A stretch of 64,000 nucleotides of DNA from Prevotella denticola (GCF_900454835.1 NZ_UGTM01000001.1:434501-498500); one strand, 5' to 3'; numbered from the stretch's first letter, positions 53,533-63,428 are shown. Numbers and translations: made by a program. The notes: generated from the letters alone by a model not told the origin.

Positions 53533-56130
53533 ATGAAGAGAATCCTGCTGAGCCTGCTGCTTGCAACTGTCAGCTTCACCGCCTATGCACAGCATTTCAT
53601 CACTAACACCGCCTTCAGGCAGAAAGTTGAAAATGCGTTCCATGCCAAGATGAAACTGATCGGCATGAAGTTCTATGACACGCACGGCCTACGTGTCTCT
53701 CCCGAAGAGGAAGAGGCACTACATTTCCTGTATGCCTATATGCCCATAGCCGATGCCACGGACTATCCTACGGCTTATCACCTGAACAATGTGCGTACAG
53801 CCCTGCGTACAAGGACGACGATGACTTGGGGCAAGACCGTACCCGAACTGCTCTTCAGGCACTTTGTCTTGCCCATGCGTGTGAACAACGAACCGCTTGA
53901 CAGCTCGCGGGCCGTCTTCTATCGTGAACTGAGCGGGCGGGTGAAGGGCCTGTCCATGAAGGATGCCATACTCGAAGTGAACCACTGGTGCCACGAACGT
54001 GTCACCTATGAGCCTTCCGATGCACGCACATCCTCGCCCCTGCAGTCTATACGGACCGGCCGAGGACGCTGCGGAGAGGAGAGCACGTTCACCGTGGCCG
54101 CCCTCCGTTCCATCGGCATTCCTGCCCGGCAGGTCTATACCCCCCGTTGGGCACATACCGATGACAACCATGCCTGGGTGGAAGCCTGGGCAGACGGGAA
54201 ATGGTACTTCATCGGTGCCTGCGAACCCGAGGCAGTCCTCAATCTTGCCTGGTTCAACGAGCCGGCCTCCCGTGCCATGCTCATGCACACCCGTGCGTTT
54301 GGCGACTATGAAGGCCCGGAGGAAGTGATGCTGCGCACCAGCAACTTCACGGAAATCAATCTTATCGACAACTACGGCAGTACGGCAAGGATTGATTTCA
54401 AGATAGTGGACAGGGAAGGAAAGCCTGTCGATGATGCCCGAGTCGACTTCAAGATCTACAATTATGCCGAGTTTTACACGGCCGCATCGAAATACACGGA
54501 CAGAAAGGGGGAGACCTTCCTCTCCGCTGGCAAGGGCGACATGATAGTCTGGGCATCCAAGGACAACCAGTTCGGATATGCCAAGGCCTCCTTCGGGAAA
54601 GACAAGTCCATCACCATCAGGCTTCTCTATAACGAGAAGAACATTCCCAAGGAGACGGATATGGACATCGTCCCGCCTGCCCAGAACGCTACTCTCCCTT
54701 CCGTGACCAAGGCACAGCGCGAAGAGAATGCACGCCGGCTGGCTTATGAGGACTCCGTCCGCCATGCTTATATCGCCACGTTCCCGACCGAAGAGACAAT
54801 GAAGAACTACCGTTACCCGGCAGCTACACCTTATATAATAAAGGCACGTGGAAACTGGAAGACCATCAAGGCTTTCGTAGAGAAATATGCCGGCAGACAG
54901 GAACGTGCCCTCCGGCTGCTCTCCACACTGAGCGACAAGGACCTGCGGGATATGCCGGTGGACATTCTGGAGGATAACATGAATGCCCGAAGCAGCCAGC
55001 TGTGTCCGCGCGTAGAGAGTGAGATGATTCTTGCCCCCTACAAGAGGTTCTTTGAGAAGGTCTTTGCCAAAGATTCGGCACGCTTCAGAAAGAACCCTGC
55101 CCTGCTGGTGGAATGGATCAGGAAGAACATCCGCATGAATCCCGACGGGCAGGCAATGCGGATTCCGCAGACACCGATAAGCGTATGGAAAAGCCGTATC
55201 ACCGACTGGCGCAGCCGTGACATCTTCTTCGTGGACGTGGCACGCAGTCTGGACATAGAGGCACGCATGGATGCCGTGACAGCGAAGATACAGTACCGTC
55301 AGGGAGGGAAATGGGTAGACGTGGACTTTGAGTCTGAGGCGCAGCAGACAGCCAAGACAGGCAGGCTGGTACTCAACTTCAGGCCTGACGGCTTCCTCGA
55401 TGATCCGAAGTATTACAGCCACTTCACCATCAGCAAGATCGTCAACGGGCGCACCTGGCTGATGACCTTCGACGAAGGACAGCTGGATATGGGAGGCGGC
55501 GCGACATGGTCGAATACTTTCAGGAACGGATCAACGCTTGATGAAGGAACTTACCTCCTCGTCACCGGACAGCGCATGGCAGACGGAAGTGTCCTTGCAC
55601 ACAGCCGTTTCTTCCGTATAGAACCGGGAAAGACGACGACACTGCCGCTCGACATCCGGCAGGAGAGCGAAGGTGTGAAAGTCATCGGTAGTTTCAATAG
55701 TGAGGACCTGTTCGATAAAAACGGTCAGAATGTGTCGATACTGAGCCAGACCGGACGCGGCTACTATGTCCTGGGCATTCTGGGCGTGGGACAGGAACCG
55801 ACCAACCATGCCCTGCACGACATCGAGAAGATGAAGGACAAGCTGGACAAGTGGGGCCGCCCGTTCGTGCTGCTCTTCAAGGACGAGGCGGAGGCACGGA
55901 AGTTCCAGGCGCAGAAGGGCGAGTTCCCGAATCTGCCGGGAAAGACCATCTTCGGTATAGACAAGGACGGCAGCATCCAAAAGGAGATTGCCAGGGAGAT
56001 GAAACTGCACAATGCCGATCAGCTGCCGATATTCATCATCGCCGACACCTTCAACCGGATCGTCTTCCTGTCACAGGGCTATACGATAGGACTGGGTGAA
56101 CAGCTTGTGAAGACAAGCAGCAAGCTGTGA
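53533..56130 (+). CDS. exported transglutaminase-domain protein with thioredoxin-like C-terminus
   Basis: 865 residues from the ATG at 53533 (MKRILLSLLLATVSFTAYAQ signal peptide). Transglutaminase-like core: GRGRCGEESTFTVAALRSIGIPARQVYTPRWAHTDDNHAWVEAWADGKWYFIGACEPEAVLN, with Cys180 and His213 of the triad; the third residue is probably in the GACEPE turn. A carboxypeptidase-regulatory-like segment follows (KIVDREGKPVDDARVDFKIYN), then a helical middle and a thioredoxin-like C-terminal domain (ILGVGQEPTNHALHDIEKMKDKLDKWGRPFVLLFKDEAEA, QLPIFIIADTFNRIVFLSQGY). Periplasmic; probably peptidase rather than crosslinker. Substrate unknown. Confidence 0.88.
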   Translation: MKRILLSLLLATVSFTAYAQHFITNTAFRQKVENAFHAKMKLIGMKFYDTHGLRVSPEEEEALHFLYAYMPIADATDYPTAYHLNNVRTALRTRTTMTWGKTVPELLFRHFVLPMRVNNEPLDSSRAVFYRELSGRVKGLSMKDAILEVNHWCHERVTYEPSDARTSSPLQSIRTGRGRCGEESTFTVAALRSIGIPARQVYTPRWAHTDDNHAWVEAWADGKWYFIGACEPEAVLNLAWFNEPASRAMLMHTRAFGDYEGPEEVMLRTSNFTEINLIDNYGSTARIDFKIVDREGKPVDDARVDFKIYNYAEFYTAASKYTDRKGETFLSAGKGDMIVWASKDNQFGYAKASFGKDKSITIRLLYNEKNIPKETDMDIVPPAQNATLPSVTKAQREENARRLAYEDSVRHAYIATFPTEETMKNYRYPAATPYIIKARGNWKTIKAFVEKYAGRQERALRLLSTLSDKDLRDMPVDILEDNMNARSSQLCPRVESEMILAPYKRFFEKVFAKDSARFRKNPALLVEWIRKNIRMNPDGQAMRIPQTPISVWKSRITDWRSRDIFFVDVARSLDIEARMDAVTAKIQYRQGGKWVDVDFESEAQQTAKTGRLVLNFRPDGFLDDPKYYSHFTISKIVNGRTWLMTFDEGQLDMGGGATWSNTFRNGSTLDEGTYLLVTGQRMADGSVLAHSRFFRIEPGKTTTLPLDIRQESEGVKVIGSFNSEDLFDKNGQNVSILSQTGRGYYVLGILGVGQEPTNHALHDIEKMKDKLDKWGRPFVLLFKDEAEARKFQAQKGEFPNLPGKTIFGIDKDGSIQKEIAREMKLHNADQLPIFIIADTFNRIVFLSQGYTIGLGEQLVKTSSKL

Positions 56131-56153
56131 GATAACCATTTCCCCAAACATCG

Positions 56154-56921
56154 ATGCACATGAAGCGAAGTGATTTTGAGATAGAAGTCTGTGCCAACAG
56201 TGTGGAAAGCTGTCTGGCGGCACAGCGGGGTGGGGCAGACCGTGTGGAACTCTGCATGGGCATCCCCGAGGGCGGCACCACCCCCTCGTACGGCGAGATA
56301 AAGATGGCAAGAGAAGTGCTGACGAAGGCACGGCTGCACGTCATCATTCGGAACCGTGGAGGCGATTTTCTCTATACGGATCAGGAGCTGCGGCGAATGG
56401 CAACGGACATCGACCTTTGCCGTGAGCTGGGCGTGGATGGTGTCGTCTTCGGCTGCCTGACGGCTGAAGGCGACATCGACAGGGCCGCCAATGCGTTTCT
56501 GATGGCGCACGCAAAAGGGATGAGCGCTACTTTCCACCGTGCTTTCGACCGTTGCCGGAATCCCGGAAAGGCCTTGGAAGAGATTGGTGCGCTGGGGTTC
56601 AGCCGAATACTCACTTCCGGACAGCAAGCTACTGCGGAAAAGGGAATTGGACTGCTCCGGCGGCTTAACACGCTGTCCGGAGGGCGTGTGAAGATCATGG
56701 CTGGCTGTGGTGTGAACGAACAGAATATCGCACGTATTTACCGGGAAACAGCTGTCCGTGCCTTTCATTTCTCGGCCCGCGAACCTTTTCCAAGCCGGAT
56801 GATCCATACCAATCCTTCTGTCTATATGGGTGCTAAGGGGGCTGACGAAGATATAGTCATGCTGACAACTGACCGGCGGGTAAGGAATACGGTGGAAGCT
56901 TTGATGGAGGAAAACGCTTAG
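56154..56921 (+). CDS. cutC: CutC family protein
   Basis: 255 residues, TIM-barrel CutC. Seen: EIEVCANSVESCLAAQRGGADRVELCMGIPEGGTTPSYGEI, VIIRNRGGDFLYTDQELRRMATDI, DGVVFGCLTAEGDID, SATFHRAFDRCRNPGKALEEIGALGFSRILTSGQQATAEKGIGLL, and IMAGCGVNEQNI. All conserved blocks intact. Named for copper homeostasis, though its true biochemical role is debated. Starts 23 bp after the transglutaminase stop and may be cotranscribed. An alternative ATG two codons in (56160) is possible. Confidence 0.94.
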   Translation: MHMKRSDFEIEVCANSVESCLAAQRGGADRVELCMGIPEGGTTPSYGEIKMAREVLTKARLHVIIRNRGGDFLYTDQELRRMATDIDLCRELGVDGVVFGCLTAEGDIDRAANAFLMAHAKGMSATFHRAFDRCRNPGKALEEIGALGFSRILTSGQQATAEKGIGLLRRLNTLSGGRVKIMAGCGVNEQNIARIYRETAVRAFHFSAREPFPSRMIHTNPSVYMGAKGADEDIVMLTTDRRVRNTVEALMEENA

Positions 56922-57242
56922 GAAAATGCAGCTGCCCCTTGCAACGGATCGGAAGAAGATATGCCTGTCCGTGTTGCAGGGGGATGATACAGGTATTCTC
57001 GGTATATCAGTTCTTTTTCATGTTGTTTTTCTGTAAGTTTTTTTTCAGCATACTTTTCCTTTCTTCCAAAGACGGAAAGAGGACTTCGTTGTACTTCGGA
57101 TGTCCGCATAAAGCAGCCGGGCTTCGGGATTTTCCATAGCAGAAGAAATGTGTTGATTCAGATTTCGTGTGTCGTCTTTGTATGGATGAAATCTATTCTG
57201 AAGTTGATTGATTTTCAGCTGTTTACATACAGGGTGGTAAAA

Positions 57243-57334
57243 GAGGCCTACTTGCACTGCAAGTAACGCCTGATTGAAGCGCAGGTAAGGCTTGGTTGCG
57301 ATGCAAGTAAGCCTTGCCTGCAATGGAGGTAAGG
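57243..57334. repeat. 22-bp tandem array of TTGC-GCAA palindromes
   Basis: GTAA words at 57263, 57285, 57307 and 57329, exactly 22 bp apart, each ending a unit like ACTTGCACTGCAAGTAA (perfect 7-bp arms, one-base centre) or GGTTGCGATGCAAGTAA. Different sequence from the GTTCCC family but the same plan. Apart from this array, the 56922-57498 gap holds no gene I can support. Confidence 0.8.
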
Positions 57335-57498
57335 GATGGTGAGGTTTCTGCCGGGTGTCGGGACTCCTGCATCCTATGGTCAGTCTGGTTTCCGGAGACC
57401 ATTTACTCGGACAGAAAAGGTGGGACTTCAGACCTTTGTCTACGTATTTGAAAGGAAACGGTTTGTAAAGACCTTTCGGATTCTTATCCCTCTTTTTT

Positions 57499-58197
57499 TT
57501 ATTTCAGCAAGGTCATCTTGTCTGTCAGGGTCTTGTAAATCTCTGGGGAAACCCGCCTGCCACGCAGTGTACGTACACGTGGCATATTGCGGAAAAAATC
57601 ATCCTTTGAGCAGTACCAGGCGTAATGGGCTATTCCATGTGTCCGTGCCAGAGAACCTGCCAGCTTTCCGGCAGCTGACGGATTGACGGAAGAGAGATAA
57701 CAGGCGCCTTCTTTCATCTCCAATGCCAGTACCAGATAGTCCTTGTGCTGTTGTTGCTCACGTGCCTGCAGATTGCGTGTGTTGACGGAGACGGTGATGT
57801 GTCTTCCAAAACGCCGGTTGACCTTTTCCATCATGCTGCGGAAGATGACACCATGCGGAGAGGTGTCTTTCAGTCCCGTGTAGGCAATGGAATAGTGAAT
57901 CATCTCATGGATGAGCACATCGTCTGTCTGCTCTTCCGTGAGTTCATAATAAGTTGAGACGGAAATGGTGTAGTCGTAGTATTTTGTGCGCCCCAGGCTT
58001 GTCTTCCGTTTGCATGCCATCTGTCCCAGACGGGTTCTGGCACGCGACCATCTCAGCCGGGGGACAGGAAGCCGTCCGTCGAAGATGAGGGCATTGTATC
58101 TGTTGAAGCGTTCAAGCAGGCTTCTTCCCTCCGGTGTTCCGCTTGCATCGGGCCGGGAAGAGGAGTCTTGACGGCATATCTTTGAGAAAGAGGACAT
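57499..58197 (-). CDS. SprT-like zinc metallopeptidase
   Basis: 232 residues. N-terminal ~25 residues are disordered, then LLERFNRYNALIFDGRLPVPRLRWSRARTRLGQMACK, the SprT-type beginning, and zinc motif DDVLIHEMIHYSIAYTGLKDTSPHGVIFRSMMEKVNRRFG (HExxH plus downstream His). It lacks the C-terminal zinc ribbon of SprT proper. Possibly acts on DNA-protein crosslinks like Spartan; that is family-level inference. It follows the outer-membrane barrel gene by 31 bp in the same direction. Confidence 0.85.
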   Translation of the reverse strand: MSSFSKICRQDSSSRPDASGTPEGRSLLERFNRYNALIFDGRLPVPRLRWSRARTRLGQMACKRKTSLGRTKYYDYTISVSTYYELTEEQTDDVLIHEMIHYSIAYTGLKDTSPHGVIFRSMMEKVNRRFGRHITVSVNTRNLQAREQQQHKDYLVLALEMKEGACYLSSVNPSAAGKLAGSLARTHGIAHYAWYCSKDDFFRNMPRVRTLRGRRVSPEIYKTLTDKMTLLK

Positions 58198-58228
58198 TGA
58201 GACGGATCTGTTTTTGAAAAGGGTGGTG

Positions 58229-58993
58229 CTATAGGTGGAACCTGTAGCCCAAGGTTATGGCAAAGGTACTGTTCATCACTTCTTTGTCATTGAGATCGTT
58301 CGTGTCGGCAATCTTCGTGACTCCCCACAGATAACGGGCATCCAGCTCTATGTTCTTGTAGCTATAGGAAACTCCTATGGGAATGGCAACGGCATCTTTG
58401 TGGAACTCTTTTTTTATGTTCTGGTCATAATCGCCGAACCTGACAGTCCCATTGATTTTCGTTTCCTGTTTCGCTTTCATGTGAGCACTTGCCAGGTGGT
58501 CCCATTGTACTCCGAGCCTTAAGGCCAGTCCTTTCCACACATGAGCCTGTACGGTTACAGGTACGCTGATGTAACTGAGATAGATTCTGGGACTGGTGAG
58601 ATAGAAGTAGCCCGGGCTGGTGTCCCGGTCGAAATCAATGTGTGCATTCTTGCCCGTGACGATACGCAGGGTGCTTCCGGTAGGACCGGTATAAATTGTT
58701 TCTTGGTCTGGAGTCTGGGTGAAGGTCGTCAGCATGACTGCGTTTTCCTTGGCTCCCTGCATGCTGTAGAAGAGTCCTGCAGAGAGGGAAAAGGTCCGGC
58801 TGAGGCTGTATTCGAGATCTGCGCCGGCGATGAAGCCGGCTTTGGGACCGTACTGGTCGTGGATGGGACAACAGGCGAAGTCGGAGACTGTCATGCCGAT
58901 ACGTGGTGTCAGGGTTAGTCTGCTGTGACTGTTCTGTGCTGCTGCAGTCCAAGGCATGACAAGTGCCGCTGCAAGATAGACGAGCTTCTTCAT
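58229..58993 (-). CDS. outer membrane beta-barrel protein (PorT-like)
   Basis: 254 residues. Signal peptide (KKLVYLAAALVMPWTAAAQ), then alternating amphipathic strands typical of an 8-10-stranded barrel (RLTLTPRIGMTVSDFA, GFIAGADLEYSLSRTFSLSAGLFYSMQGAKEN, LSYISVPVTVQAHVWKGLALRLGVQWDHL, IPIGVSYSYKNIELDARYLWGVTKI) and terminal ITLGYRFHL with a C-terminal hydrophobic pair. General porin-family outer-membrane barrel; function unknown. Confidence 0.85.
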   Translation of the reverse strand: MKKLVYLAAALVMPWTAAAQNSHSRLTLTPRIGMTVSDFACCPIHDQYGPKAGFIAGADLEYSLSRTFSLSAGLFYSMQGAKENAVMLTTFTQTPDQETIYTGPTGSTLRIVTGKNAHIDFDRDTSPGYFYLTSPRIYLSYISVPVTVQAHVWKGLALRLGVQWDHLASAHMKAKQETKINGTVRFGDYDQNIKKEFHKDAVAIPIGVSYSYKNIELDARYLWGVTKIADTNDLNDKEVMNSTFAITLGYRFHL

Positions 58994-59064
58994 TGTTTTG
59001 GATGTTGGATAATATCAGTGTATGGACTTCTTGAGAATTTATGCAGTCTTTGCTGATGATGCTG

Positions 59065-59095
59065 CAAAGTTAGAAAATAAAATTGTAAAAGCAAA
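59065..59095 (-). promoter_or_regulatory. promoter of outer membrane barrel gene
   Basis: Minus-strand TTTG (complement of 59092-59095), 19-bp spacer, TAACTTTG (complement of 59065-59072). An exact match to the Bacteroidetes consensus. Confidence 0.8.
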
Positions 59096-59139
59096 GGCAG
59101 ATATGTGTTTTCCATGGGCAAGGACGTGTTATAAACAAC

Positions 59140-59165
59140 AAAGGCAGGCTTCCCAGCCTGCCTTT
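59140..59165 (-). terminator. terminator of rsfS-ftsH-cdsA operon
   Basis: Stem AAAGGCAGGC (59140-59149) / GCCTGCCTTT (59156-59165), 6-base loop, 64 bp after the cdsA stop. Confidence 0.8.
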
Positions 59166-59228
59166 ATGGGGACTTCTGTCCTTGCTTGATAGAATATTTG
59201 GTATGTCTTTTGGCTGATGGAGTAGGGG

Positions 59229-60098
59229 TCAGCCCTGTATAAGTGTCAATGTATAGAGGTACACCACGGCCGCCGGTATCGCCATGAGTGACGAGTCGAA
59301 ACGGTCGAGCATTCCGCCGTGTCCCGGCAGAATCTTACCGCTGTCCTTAATGCCGAGTGTGCGTTTGAAGAGACTCTCGACGAGGTCGCCCCATGTACCG
59401 AAGATTACGACGACCAGCCCCAGGCCTGTCCATGCCGGAATGTCCAGTATATGGGGGGTAGCACCCATATTGGCAAAATAGCCGATGAAGCCTGCCACGA
59501 CCAGTACGAGGATACCGCCCCCGATGCTCCCTTCCCAGCTCTTTCCCGGACTGATACGCGGGAAGAGCTTGTGTCTGCCGAAGAGCGAACCGCTGACGTA
59601 AGCCCCCGTGTCGTTTGTCCATAGGAAGATGAATACACTTAGCGGAAGCAGGAAGTCGAAGGTTGTCTGTCCCGCTTCATTCTGCTGGAAAGCCAGGATA
59701 TTGATCAGGGAAAAAGGCAGGGCGATATACAGCTGTCCCAGCATGGTGTATGCCCAGCTGTTGACGGGATTCTCATTTTTCAGATACAGTTCTGCAACGA
59801 ACAGGTACATAATTGTCAGTACATAGGGGATGAAGACGATGAAACCCTCTCCAGGAGCCAGCCGCAACCCTGCCGTCGACAGGAAGAAATAGACACCTGC
59901 GATGGTGGAGATGAAACGGTTGACCTTCACGCCTTTGATGTTATTTACCAGCCCTGTGTATTCCCACAAGGCAGCTCCCGTGATGAATGCGAAAAGGACA
60001 ATCAGACTGTAAGGATGGAGGATGCCCAGGACCATGACGGCGACGAAGATGATTCCTGTAATGGCCCTGACAATCAAGTTTTTCTGTTTATCGCTCAT
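59229..60098 (-). CDS. cdsA: phosphatidate cytidylyltransferase
   Basis: 289-residue polytopic enzyme making CDP-diacylglycerol from phosphatidate and CTP, the branch point of phospholipid synthesis. About eight membrane helices. C-terminal CdsA signature region: FLWTNDTGAYVSGSLFGRHKLFPRISPGKSWEGSIGGGILVLVVAG and WGDLVESLFKRTLGIKDSGKILPGHGGMLDRFDSSLMAIP. Complete and canonical. It starts 14 bp after the ftsH stop. Confidence 0.95.
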   Translation of the reverse strand: MSDKQKNLIVRAITGIIFVAVMVLGILHPYSLIVLFAFITGAALWEYTGLVNNIKGVKVNRFISTIAGVYFFLSTAGLRLAPGEGFIVFIPYVLTIMYLFVAELYLKNENPVNSWAYTMLGQLYIALPFSLINILAFQQNEAGQTTFDFLLPLSVFIFLWTNDTGAYVSGSLFGRHKLFPRISPGKSWEGSIGGGILVLVVAGFIGYFANMGATPHILDIPAWTGLGLVVVIFGTWGDLVESLFKRTLGIKDSGKILPGHGGMLDRFDSSLMAIPAAVVYLYTLTLIQG

Positions 60099-60112
60099 AA
60101 CTGTATATTAAT

Positions 60113-62143
60113 TTATAGATCACTGGCTTTGTCGCTCCCTTCACGTGCGATACGTGCTTCGTGCTCCGCCTGGGCTTTCTTTACCTCCTCTGGCATGTCC
60201 TCAAGCTGGGGCTGCGACTTTTCTTCCTGCTCCAGCAGCTCTTGTGTGCGGCTGACCCAGGGACGTTTGCCGAAGATTTTCTCAACGTCTTCGGCCATGA
60301 TGACTTCACGGTCTACGAGGAGCTGTGCCAGCTGATTGTGCCCTTCCTTGTGATCGGTCAGAATCTGTTTTGCACGTTCATACTGTCCGTTGATCATCTT
60401 CAGGACTTCCTCGTCGATCGTCTTGGCTGTCGTATCGGAGTAAGGTTTCTGGAAGCTGTACTCATCATTGTTGTAATAGCAGATGTTCGGCAGCTTGTCG
60501 CCCATGCCCGCATAGGCTATCATGCCATAGGCACTCTTTGTCGCACGCTCGAGGTCGTTCATGGCACCTGTTGAGATATGGCCTGTGAAGAGTTCTTCTG
60601 CTGCACGTCCTCCAAGCAGTGAGCACATCTCGTCCAGCATCTGTTCCTTGGTCGTGATGGGTCGTTCCTCCGGCAGATACCATGCCGCACCGAGTGCCTG
60701 GCCACGTGGGACGATGCTCACCTTTACCAATGGGTCAGCGTGTTCGCAGAACCAGCTGATGGTGGCGTGACCAGCCTCGTGGATGGCGATGGTACGTTTT
60801 TCCTCGGCGGTCATCACCTTCGTCTTCTTCTCCAGACCGCCTACGATACGGTCGACAGCATCGAGGAAGTCCTGTTTTGACACGTCCTTGCTGTTGTGAC
60901 GTGCTGCGATGAGGGCGGCTTCATTGCAGACATTGGCAATGTCGGCACCCGAGAAGCCGGGAGTCTGGCGTGCAAGAAGGTCGATGTCGAGATTCTTCTC
61001 CAGTTTCAGAGGCCGCATATGAACGAGGAAAATCGCCTTGCGTTCTGTGAGGTCGGGCAAGTCCACATGTATCTGCCGGTCGAAACGTCCAGCGCGTAGA
61101 AGTGCCTTGTCGAGCATGTCGACACGGTTGGTCGCTGCAAGAACGATGACCCCCGAGTTGGTCCCGAAGCCGTCCATTTCGGTCAGAAGGGCGTTGAGGG
61201 TGTTCTCACGCTCGTCGTTTCCGCCCATGGCCGGATTCTTCGAACGGGCGCGGCCGACGGCATCAATCTCGTCGATAAAGATGATACAAGGAGACTTCTC
61301 TTTGGCCTGACGGAACACGTCGCGTACGCGGCTTGCGCCGACACCGACGAACATTTCGACGAAATCAGAACCGCTCATGGAGAAGAAGGGTACGCCTGCT
61401 TCGCCTGCGACAGCCTTTGCAAGAAGGGTCTTGCCTGTTCCCGGAGGCCCGATGAGCAGTGCTCCCTTGGGGATTTTGCCGCCGAGGTCGGTATATTTCT
61501 TCGGGTTCTTCAGGAACTCGACAATCTCCTGTACTTCCTGCTTGGCACCTGTCTGCCCAGCGACATCCTTGAAGGTAATACCCATCTCGTTGGCTTTTTC
61601 ATAGAGCTTGGCCTTGGATTTGCCCACGCTGAAGACGCCTCCGCCCCCTCCGGCCCCTCCGCCCATGCGGCGCATGAGGAAATACCAGATACCGAAGAAG
61701 AGTATCCATGGTGCGATAGAACCGAATATGTCGAGGAGGGTGCTGCCGGATTTGTTCTCGTAACTGTAGCTGGCGATTTTCTTCTGCTGTACCGCCTGGT
61801 CGAGGAAAGTCTCCACCTTGTCGACCGATCCGATCTCGACGGTCACGTAAGGAGCTTTTCCCACTTCCTGCGTCCCTTGTCTGAAGATGTCGCGGATATG
61901 GTCAGGACTGACGTACATACGGAGGGTGTTGTCACTTCTGTTGACAACCACTTTCGTGCCGTACCCTTTGGCAATGTATTGCTTGAAGGTGGTGTAGTCT
62001 CTTTCTACGCCGGCACTTGAAGCTATCAGCCCGTTTCCTCCGGCGAAAAACATCACTGTCAGGGCAATGATTACGAATATGTAGAGCCAGTTCATGTTGA
62101 ACTTGGGCATATTCGGCTTGTTGTTTGGAATTGGTTTGTCCAT
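60113..62143 (-). CDS. ftsH: ATP-dependent zinc metalloprotease FtsH
   Basis: 676 residues from the ATG at 62143 ([19 protein letters not shown]); a TTG at 62197 in the same frame overlaps the rsfS stop and is less likely. First membrane helix [16 protein letters not shown], periplasmic domain, second helix [27 protein letters not shown], then AAA domain: Walker A GPPGTGKT (Lys238), [32 protein letters not shown], and protease motif HEAGH (Glu456) with [11 protein letters not shown]. Degrades misfolded membrane proteins and regulatory targets. The operon order rsfS-ftsH-cdsA is a usual Bacteroidetes arrangement. Confidence 0.97.
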   Translation of the reverse strand: MDKPIPNNKPNMPKFNMNWLYIFVIIALTVMFFAGGNGLIASSAGVERDYTTFKQYIAKGYGTKVVVNRSDNTLRMYVSPDHIRDIFRQGTQEVGKAPYVTVEIGSVDKVETFLDQAVQQKKIASYSYENKSGSTLLDIFGSIAPWILFFGIWYFLMRRMGGGAGGGGGVFSVGKSKAKLYEKANEMGITFKDVAGQTGAKQEVQEIVEFLKNPKKYTDLGGKIPKGALLIGPPGTGKTLLAKAVAGEAGVPFFSMSGSDFVEMFVGVGASRVRDVFRQAKEKSPCIIFIDEIDAVGRARSKNPAMGGNDERENTLNALLTEMDGFGTNSGVIVLAATNRVDMLDKALLRAGRFDRQIHVDLPDLTERKAIFLVHMRPLKLEKNLDIDLLARQTPGFSGADIANVCNEAALIAARHNSKDVSKQDFLDAVDRIVGGLEKKTKVMTAEEKRTIAIHEAGHATISWFCEHADPLVKVSIVPRGQALGAAWYLPEERPITTKEQMLDEMCSLLGGRAAEELFTGHISTGAMNDLERATKSAYGMIAYAGMGDKLPNICYYNNDEYSFQKPYSDTTAKTIDEEVLKMINGQYERAKQILTDHKEGHNQLAQLLVDREVIMAEDVEKIFGKRPWVSRTQELLEQEEKSQPQLEDMPEEVKKAQAEHEARIAREGSDKASDL

Positions 62144-62193
62144 TTTGATGTCTGGTTTTGTGATATGAAAAGGTCGATTACCAGGTAACTGCG

Positions 62194-62553
62194 TCAATCC
62201 GCATCCGGCAGGCTGGTCAGTTTGGCATCTTCCCAGAGGTGTTCTATGTCGTAGAACGAGCGTGTCTCCGGGAGGAAGATGTGGACGATGACATCCACAT
62301 AGTCAATTGCCACCCACTGGTTGTTGCCGAGTCCCGCACAGTTGACAGGTTTCTCGCCGATAGTCTCGCGGACATAATCGCTCACTGATTCTGCAATGGC
62401 TTCTACCTGTTGTGTGGAGTTACCTTGGCAGATAACGAAATAGCGGCAGATGGTACCGTCGATCCCCGACAGGTCTGCAATAACTATGCCACGACCTTTT
62501 TTATCTTGAATGCCTTTTGTTATCAGTGCTACTAAATTCTTTGTTTCTTCCAT
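62194..62553 (-). CDS. rsfS: ribosomal silencing factor RsfS
   Basis: 119 residues, iojap/YbeB family. Binds ribosomal protein uL14 and blocks subunit joining in slow growth. Motifs: GIVIADLSGIDGTICRYFVICQGNSTQQVEAIAESVSDYVRE, GLGNNQWVAIDYVDVIVHIFLPETRSFYDIEHLWEDA. First gene of the rsfS-ftsH-cdsA operon. Confidence 0.95.
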   Translation of the reverse strand: MEETKNLVALITKGIQDKKGRGIVIADLSGIDGTICRYFVICQGNSTQQVEAIAESVSDYVRETIGEKPVNCAGLGNNQWVAIDYVDVIVHIFLPETRSFYDIEHLWEDAKLTSLPDAD

Positions 62554-62647
62554 TAAGTTACATTATAATCATAAAATTCCAGTTCCTTGCTTTAAGTCGC
62601 ATGATAATGAATTTCCTTGTTCCTTCCATCAAGTTACATGATAATAT
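62552..62647. repeat. three direct repeats upstream of rsfS
   Basis: Words (C/T)AAGT(T/C)(A/G)CAT(T/G)ATAAT at 62553, 62592 and 62629, about 37-39 bp apart, starting at the rsfS ATG. Possibly remnants of duplicated leader sequence. The rest of 62554-62873 holds the tRNA promoter and nothing else I can support. Confidence 0.55.
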
Positions 62648-62809
62648 AGGAATTGCAAAGGTAACGTAAAACAGATGAAGCACAAAATAAATTTGTTTTT
62701 ATTTTGCAGTTCGTTCTGACCGGCTGGGTCGGCAGATGGGCTTTCCCGGGTCTGCGGCATCCATTCAGACTATATTTTTGCAGTTTTTGTGAAAAAAGTC
62801 AGTAGAAGT

Positions 62810-62840
62810 TTTGGCGTTTCAAGAAAAAGCACTAACTTTG
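62810..62840 (+). promoter_or_regulatory. tRNA-Gln promoter
   Basis: TTTG (62810-62813), 19-bp spacer, TAACTTTG (62833-62840), an exact consensus match 33 bp upstream of the tRNA. Confidence 0.85.
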
Positions 62841-62873
62841 CACTCGCAATTCAGAGATGATTTGCAAGTCTAT

Positions 62874-62944
62874 TGGGATATGGTGTAATGGTAACACTAC
62901 AGATTCTGGTCCTGTCATTCCTGGTTCGAATCCGGGTATCCCAA
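62874..62944 (+). tRNA. tRNA-Gln (anticodon CTG)
   Basis: Acceptor TGGGATA / TATCCCA (62937-62943) with discriminator A, D-arm GTGT-AATGGTA-ACAC, anticodon loop TTCTGGT with CTG at 62906-62908, and T-loop GGTTCGAATCC. 71 nt, standard cloverleaf. CCA is not encoded. Confidence 0.93.
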
Positions 62945-62952
62945 CAAGTGAG

Positions 62953-62981
62953 GAGAGTTGATTTTTCAACTCTCTTTTTTT
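62953..62981 (+). terminator. tRNA-Gln terminator
   Basis: Stem GAGAGTTGA (62953-62961) / TCAACTCTC (62966-62974), loop TTTT, followed by a run of seven T. Confidence 0.9.
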
Positions 62982-63027
62982 GTTCTATAAATTATTAAAT
63001 AAAGTGTGTAATATTGATTAAAGAAAT

Positions 63028-63414
63028 ATGAGAAAGACGCTTACAGCCATCTTGGCAGCTTTGGGATTCAGTCTTGGCACAACAGCCCAGAATATCTTTG
63101 AGAATGTGGATGTCAATCATTTTGAACAGTTTGTCAGGTCCGATTCTGTCCAGCTGGTGGATGTCCGTACCCCGAAAGAGTATGCAGAAGGCCATATTGT
63201 CGGAGCCGTAAATATCAACGTGAAGGATTCTGCCTTTCTGACAGCCGCCTTATCCCGGCTCGACAAGGAACGCCCCTGCGCTGTCTATTGCCGTTCGGGG
63301 AAGCGTTCTGCACTTGCCGCCTCGCTTCTTGCCAAGAGAGGCTTTGCTGTCACCAATCTTCTGGGTGGAATCGTTGCCTGGACAGAAGCGAGGAAGGAGA
63401 TTACAAAAGAATAA
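63028..63414 (+). CDS. exported rhodanese-like protein
   Basis: 128 residues. Signal peptide (RKTLTAILAALGFSLGTTAQ). Single rhodanese domain: VQLVDVRTPKEYAEGHIVGAVNINV, VYCRSGKRSALAASLLAKRGFAVTNLLGGIVAW. The active-site loop CRSGKRS holds the catalytic Cys. Transfers sulfur or acts in periplasmic redox; exact role unknown. Lies after the tRNA-Gln terminator. Confidence 0.92.
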   Translation: MRKTLTAILAALGFSLGTTAQNIFENVDVNHFEQFVRSDSVQLVDVRTPKEYAEGHIVGAVNINVKDSAFLTAALSRLDKERPCAVYCRSGKRSALAASLLAKRGFAVTNLLGGIVAWTEARKEITKE

Positions 63415-63428
63415 GCGAGAGACCATTC

